Source: Candidatus Ryanbacteria bacterium RIFCSPLOWO2_12_FULL_47_9c (GTDB lineage: Bacteria > Patescibacteriota > Minisyncoccia > Ryanbacterales > GWA2-47-10b). From it: 8,455 nt of DNA. Below the pieces are notes generated by a model. The model did not search any database. It was not told the origin of the DNA and saw only the letters and a list, made by a program, of their open reading frames with translations. Location: contig MHOB01000032.1 in assembly GCA_001821795.1 (NCBI GenBank), forward strand, positions 1 to 8,455. The letters run 5' to 3'. Positions 6,626 through 8,455 of this stretch are shown piece after piece; within the stretch, counting starts at the first letter, position 1, and each line of letters starts with the position of its first letter. The position numbers and the translations under genes were made by a program.

Positions 6626-6654
6626 CATAAAGGACATTTTGAATGTCCTTTATG
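6626..6654 (-). terminator. Perfect 12-bp hairpin past the winged-helix gene; terminator or operator
   Basis: CATAAAGGACAT and ATGTCCTTTATG are perfect 12-nt arms around the 5-nt loop TTTGA, starting about 27 nt beyond the stop of the regulator gene. Position suggests a transcription terminator, but on the minus strand the stem is followed by TCCGATAG rather than a U run, so intrinsic termination would be weak. The motif GGACAT is also directly repeated (6623-6628 and 6632-6637), which would equally suit a protein-binding site. Confidence 0.5.
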
Positions 6655-6666
6655 GGTATTTTATAG

Positions 6667-6682
6667 AAAAATAGCTATTTTT
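6667..6682. repeat. 16-bp perfect palindrome at the regulator gene end
   Basis: AAAAATAGCTATTTTT is a perfect palindrome with no loop and overlaps two bases of the TAA stop at 6683-6681. It could extrude weakly as a hairpin or simply reflect AT-richness; its function is unknown. Confidence 0.5.
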
Positions 6683-7235
6683 ACTTATCTACAAGCGAAT
6701 ATTTCCGCCACCTCCGCTCTCCATCAGCGCGAACCTTCCCTCTCACAATGAGGTCATTAAGATCTCTCTGGAGAGTTTTTTCGCTAATTTGTCCATCAAA
6801 ACATTTTACAAGTTCACTAACACTTGAGTTTCTCAACGGGGCAAGAAACTCGATAATTTTTCTCTGCCGAAATGTAAACTCTTGGAGCCCATCCTCACTT
6901 GCTCCTTCAAGCATGGGTGGAGTTTCCTCTTTTTGGAAAAGAAACCCCTCGAACCTGGCATACTCGCGGAGAAGCACGTCAAAGTTAATGCGGGATACAT
7001 AGGAGAGCGACGAGACCAACTCGAGCAAGTGAACAACCTCGCGAACCAGCATAATCATGCGTCGCGATCGCTCTTCTTCTCGTTTGAGAGACAGAAATTC
7101 AGGGTTCTGAAAATACATCCGCTCAAGCTCAAGCGCACTCTCGCGAAGCGTCCATTTGAGCGGTTCCCGGTCTTCAAGTCTATCTGTAACACGATAAAGA
7201 GCCGCGGTTAACCTCCTCAAGAAATCCTCATGCAT
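6681..7235 (-). CDS. Winged-helix DNA-binding protein with helical N-terminal domain
   Basis: This encodes 184 aa from the ATG at 7235. The frame continues upstream to a TTG at 7298, but the promoter lies within that extension, so the ATG is chosen. Residues 1-105 are predicted mainly helical (e.g. 'LRRLTAALYRVTDRLEDREP', then a Glu/Arg-rich helix and a hydrophobic helix near 61-77), probably a bundle for dimerisation or sensing. Residues about 119-183 look like a DeoR-type winged helix: 'TFRQRKIIEFL', 'SVSELVKCF', recognition helix 'ISEKTLQRDLNDLI' (150-163) and a wing ending 'GERRWRKYSL'. A DNA-binding regulatory role is inferred from this motif. Similar proteins seem common in CPR genomes, but I cannot name the family. 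It is divergent from the penicillin-binding protein gene and lies upstream of the S-layer-like gene on the same strand; either could be its target. Confidence 0.85.
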   Translation of the reverse strand: MHEDFLRRLTAALYRVTDRLEDREPLKWTLRESALELERMYFQNPEFLSLKREEERSRRMIMLVREVVHLLELVSSLSYVSRINFDVLLREYARFEGFLFQKEETPPMLEGASEDGLQEFTFRQRKIIEFLAPLRNSSVSELVKCFDGQISEKTLQRDLNDLIVRGKVRADGERRWRKYSLVDK

Positions 7236-7271
7236 GCCACAAAGAATACGAAAAACCGCCCTATTTGGCAA
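7236..7271 (-). promoter_or_regulatory. Leaderless-type promoter of the winged-helix gene
   Basis: On the minus strand TTGCCA (7271-7266) and TATTCT (7248-7243) are separated by exactly 17 nt, and TATTCT is followed by 7 nt (TTGTGGC) and the ATG at 7235. This is the same geometry as the promoter of the TPR gene. No Shine-Dalgarno precedes the ATG. Confidence 0.68.
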
Positions 7272-7314
7272 GTAGGACCCACCCTGCCGACAAAACAAGC
7301 AGATACAGAATCGC

Positions 7315-7320
7315 TATAAT
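7315..7320 (+). promoter_or_regulatory. Consensus -10 box of the penicillin-binding protein gene
   Basis: A perfect TATAAT ends 6 nt (AAAGCA) before the ATG at 7327, which again implies a leaderless or nearly leaderless mRNA. No good -35 is visible at 16-18 nt, so the promoter may need an activator. The divergent winged-helix gene next door is a candidate (inference). Confidence 0.6.
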
Positions 7321-7326
7321 AAAGCA

Positions 7327-8455
7327 ATGCGGAAAATCGCTCGAAAAATGAAAAATGTGCTTGCAGCAAAAAACTTAGAGAGAACAGGGAAGGCCATCTT
7401 ACTGGCGTCTGTCGCCCTCTATACCGGCTCGTACTTTATGAGTAAGCGCATTTTTACTCTCTACGAAAACCAGAAATCGGCTATCGTGCAAGACCGCAAT
7501 AGTACGGAAATATTTATACAGCCGAATGTGAAGGGGCACTATATGCGCCATACGGAATCTCTGACCGGCGAGATAAGCAGGTTACTGACTGCAAAAGAAG
7601 ATCGTTTTTTCTTCTACCATCCGGGCATTAATCCGGTAAGCATCGCCCGCAGTCTCGCGCGATATCCCTTCTCTAGGCGTCTGGAAGGATCAAGCACACT
7701 GACTCAACAGCTCGTGAAAACACTCATCGGAAACGAAAACAAAAGAACAATGAGCAACAAAATCATTGAGAGCTTTTATGCGTTAAGTCTGGGGATTCAT
7801 ACAAGCAAACCAGAAATATTAAAAATGTATGCGAATACCGCGTACTTTGGCAACCGCGCGGAAGGCATCGTTGAAGCAAGCAAAACATATTTCAACGCGC
7901 CTCCTGAATCGCTCAACACGGTCCAAATACTCCAACTCATTGCCACACTGAGCAACCCAGACGATTATCCAGGTACACTGAAAAACAAGAGAAAAACTAT
8001 AGCTTTGGCAAACCAGCTAAAAATACCCGTTGACGAAAAAACCATAGACGCCCATGAAACCGATGAAGATAAATATATATATCGGAGAAAGAACATCAAT
8101 GTATTCGAACTCGAGCCGTTCGAGCCACGCTGTGAAAAGCCCTGTTCACTTACTATCGACCAGTCGCTTACCAACACCGTACGCGAGATTTTAAGAACAA
8201 ACCTCGACAGTCCATCGTTCGCGAGCGTAAATAACGGCGCTGTAGTTGTCATCCAAACGGGTAAAGAGATGAAAGAAAATGAACTCCTCGCCATCGTTGG
8301 TTCCCCGCATCCCCTTTCCTCCGAGAAAGGACACCAAATCAATATGGCTGTTCATCCGCGTCCGATTGGTTCAACCGCGAAACCCTTCATCTTTGCAAAA
8401 GCATTTGAAAAAGGCGCTCGTCCGTACACTCAAGTTGATGACATTGAGTACAAGT
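7327..8455 (+). CDS. Bifunctional penicillin-binding protein (GT51 glycosyltransferase + transpeptidase), PBP1C-like, C-terminus cut off
   Basis: Residues 1-376 are visible; the gene runs off the right edge. It builds peptidoglycan outside the membrane by polymerising lipid II glycan chains and cross-linking stem peptides. A basic N-terminus and one membrane segment (about 22-38) give a type II anchor. The GT51 domain (about 80-225) shows the catalytic-Glu motif 'EDRFFFYHPGINPVSIARSL' (Glu91), 'EGSSTLTQQLVKTLI' (120-134), 'NKIIES' with the second conserved Glu (148) and 'EILKMYANTAYFGNRAEGI' (163-181). 'SLTIDQSL' (274-281) begins the transpeptidase, and 'PIGSTAKPF' (346-354) carries the SxxK active site (Ser349, Lys352). 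The KTG motif would lie beyond the edge. The RP-x-GST-x-KPF context resembles PBP1C more than PBP1A/1B, but this is a resemblance only. The start at 7327 is preferred over ATG 7348 because of its 6-nt spacing to TATAAT. Confidence 0.93.
   Translation, partial: MRKIARKMKNVLAAKNLERTGKAILLASVALYTGSYFMSKRIFTLYENQKSAIVQDRNSTEIFIQPNVKGHYMRHTESLTGEISRLLTAKEDRFFFYHPGINPVSIARSLARYPFSRRLEGSSTLTQQLVKTLIGNENKRTMSNKIIESFYALSLGIHTSKPEILKMYANTAYFGNRAEGIVEASKTYFNAPPESLNTVQILQLIATLSNPDDYPGTLKNKRKTIALANQLKIPVDEKTIDAHETDEDKYIYRRKNINVFELEPFEPRCEKPCSLTIDQSLTNTVREILRTNLDSPSFASVNNGAVVVIQTGKEMKENELLAIVGSPHPLSSEKGHQINMAVHPRPIGSTAKPFIFAKAFEKGARPYTQVDDIEYK

Larger units (their letters stand above)
6356..6680. other. 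Intergenic region without a supported gene
   Basis: This AT-rich stretch between the winged-helix gene and the leader hairpins holds P1, P2, a 13-bp palindrome (TGAAGATTCTTCA, 6588-6600), a 12-bp-arm hairpin (6626-6654) and the 8-bp palindrome AGTTAACT near 6457-6464. No convincing coding frame was found on either strand. Confidence 0.6.

Noticed and set aside
7965..8342. 125-codon minus-strand open frame
   Set aside because: It lies antisense inside the penicillin-binding protein gene, whose frame contains clear catalytic motifs; no promoter or ribosome-binding site was found.

Overview
The window looks like part of the genome of an ultra-small, host-dependent bacterium of the Candidate Phyla Radiation (Patescibacteria, most likely a Parcubacteria-type lineage). 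This is inferred from the style of the proteins, not from a marker gene. The giant secreted protein has the CPR-typical layout of signal peptide, peptidoglycan-binding domain, Thr/Pro linker and long array of Ig-like modules. A lamin-tail/PKD surface protein, a membrane-anchored TPR protein and a PBP1C-like glycosyltransferase-transpeptidase surround it. Everything recognisable concerns the cell envelope or its control. There are no rRNA or tRNA genes, CRISPR arrays or transposases.

Layout. Positions 1-2100 (minus strand) hold a two-gene unit: a membrane-anchored TPR protein (2100-1303), then, 3 nt later, a secreted LTD-PKD-LTD protein whose C-terminus runs off the left edge. Its promoter (2108-2136) lies just beyond a perfect 14-bp hairpin terminator (2160-2190) that closes the next unit upstream. 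Positions 2230-6018 (minus) encode a 1262-aa S-layer-like protein with a perfect Shine-Dalgarno. Positions 6019-6680 lack a confident gene but carry a near-consensus sigma70-type promoter 460 nt ahead of the S-layer-like start, a second promoter inside a dyad, and several RNA hairpins, including an 18-bp stem. Positions 6681-7235 (minus) encode a small winged-helix protein. Positions 7327-8455 (plus) encode the first 376 residues of a bifunctional penicillin-binding protein, divergent from the regulator with only 91 nt between start codons.

Two expression styles coexist. The TPR, regulator and PBP genes each have a -10 hexamer 6-7 nt before the start codon, so their mRNAs should be leaderless or nearly so. 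The S-layer-like gene instead appears to have a long structured leader and a perfect AGGAGGT ribosome-binding site, as expected for a very abundant surface protein. The most interesting part of the window is this leader (about 6019-6475). It could act as an mRNA-stabilising or regulatory element, or could contain an independent small RNA or small ORF. Together the genes suggest a locus for building peptidoglycan (PBP), coating it with an anchored surface layer, and displaying other envelope proteins.
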